This document shows positions 46,641-47,137 of a DNA stretch of 47,137 bases, piece by piece. Within the stretch, counting starts at the first letter, position 1. Each line of letters starts with the position of its first letter. The notes under the pieces are model-generated. The model saw nothing but the letters and a program-made list of their open reading frames with translations, made no database searches and had not been told where the DNA came from. Made by a program: the position numbers and the translations under genes. Where the stretch lies: the NCBI GenBank assembly GCA_002415785.1, contig DIAJ01000030.1:1-47137 (forward strand), read 5' to 3'. The stretch comes from Flavobacteriales bacterium UBA5081. GTDB lineage: Bacteria; Bacteroidota; Bacteroidia; Flavobacteriales_E; Vicingaceae.

Positions 46641-47137
46641 AGTAGTTGCTAATACCGTTCCGACTAGAGTCGGAATGCTCTATTTTCAAAGGAAATTTAA
46701 AGGCAAAAAAAGAGCTGAACATGTTCAATACAACTCTATTTTATTAGTGTTTGAATAGGATTGCCTTCGGCCATCCTTTTTGTTTCGAGGTCAAAATGAA
46801 TCTTTTTCTATGCGATCGCATAGAAAGATTTTTTATTTTCAACTGTTTAAGAGCAAGCTCTACACAGTCTCAAATAATAAATCCCCGAAGCAAAGCTTCG
46901 AGGATTCATTTCTAGTGATTGCGATCCCGATTGAATCGGGATGACCGTTCCGACTAGAGTCGGAATGCTCTATTTGCAGAGTAAACAGTTGCAATAAAAA
47001 GAGCAATATGGTTCTAAATAGTAGGATTGCTTCGCGATCCTGTGTGTTCCAAGGTCAAAATGAATCTTTTTCTATGCTATCGCATAGAAAGATTTTTTAT
47101 TTTCAACTGTTTTAAAAGGATCATGACTAAAACTTGT
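46641..47137. repeat. Duplicated hairpin-rich repeat array
   Basis: No gene in the last 497 bp. Unit A (32 bp) is identical at 46654-46685 and 46944-46975 and holds the stem TTCCGAC/GTCGGAA. Unit B spans 46757-46848 and 47023-47112; its last 61 bp match at 60 positions and hold a near-palindromic TTTCTATGC/GCATAGAAA stem followed by a T-run, like a terminator. Between the A-B pairs lie further stems: CGAAGC/GCTTCG (46887-46901) and ATCCCGATT/AATCGGGAT (46924-46942). The array runs off the window end. Confidence 0.75.

Noticed and set aside
46641..47137. Possible CRISPR array at the window end
   Set aside because: There are only two copies of each unit, spacing is about 265-290 bp, the units are palindromic and different from each other, and no cas gene is present.

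Overview
The window looks like a chromosomal segment of a low-GC member of the Bacteroidota, probably Flavobacteriales or a close relative. The evidence is: Bacteroidota-type promoters (TTG, about 16-23 nt, then TAnnTTTG) upstream of many genes; almost no Shine-Dalgarno sequences; families typical of the phylum (DUF4199, DUF2520 next to KdsC, BshB1, an M61 peptidase, a PiT-like permease, PD40 lipoproteins); and a short 4.5S-type SRP RNA. No tRNA, rRNA, CRISPR array, complete insertion sequence or prophage was seen. About 50 protein genes and one RNA gene are supported.

Layout. (1) 0.15-6.1 kb, minus strand: a cytochrome c maturation operon ccmB-ccmC-ccmD-like-ccmE-ccmF followed by a DUF2520 gene and a KdsC-like phosphatase. 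CcmE has a CxxxY haem site instead of the usual HxxxY, and no ccmA, ccmG or ccmH is present. (2) 6.2-8.5 kb, minus strand: a compact operon of an Fe-S-type Rrf2 regulator, a group III truncated haemoglobin, a tryptophan 2,3-dioxygenase and a hemerythrin. This is the most unusual functional grouping in the window. (3) 8.6-13.1 kb: an AT-rich accessory stretch with a surface-repeat protein, remnants that include the N-terminus of a type ISP restriction-modification enzyme, small hypothetical membrane proteins, a dispersed repeat and a RelE/ParE-type toxin-antitoxin pair. (4) 13.2-16.3 kb: a MacAB-like adaptor/permease/ATPase operon. (5) 16.7-18.6 kb: a lipoprotein divergent from a ToxR-like membrane-bound regulator. 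(6) 18.6-22.4 kb: tandem duplicated PD40 lipoproteins, a DUF433/DUF5615 toxin-antitoxin pair, a pentapeptide-repeat protein and a GNAT acetyltransferase.

(7) 22.7-27.4 kb: a glutathione peroxidase-type thiol peroxidase, the bacillithiol deacetylase BshB1, Maf, a UbiA-family prenyltransferase and an M61 peptidase. (8) 27.5-32.6 kb, plus strand: two glycosyltransferases, gcvT, a ComB-like phosphatase and an S1/P1-nuclease-like secreted enzyme, convergent with mnmE. (9) 34-42 kb: mostly housekeeping genes (PiT-like permease, ACP phosphodiesterase, rarA, sucD, PBP1A, mscL, tsaC, fsa). (10) 42.4-46.6 kb: the SRP RNA, a DUF4199 protein, two glycosyltransferases, a GmhB-like HAD phosphatase and a lipoprotein. 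(11) 46.6-47.1 kb: a gene-free, hairpin-rich duplicated repeat array that runs off the window.

Functional themes are haem handling and gas-binding proteins (regions 1 and 2), thiol redox (region 7), envelope sugar and lipid synthesis (glycosyltransferases, KdsC-like and GmhB-like phosphatases, UbiA), and small defence or addiction modules in the accessory stretches. Several promoters lie 4-7 nt from the start codon, which suggests leaderless transcripts. All assignments come from reading the sequence; no database search was run.
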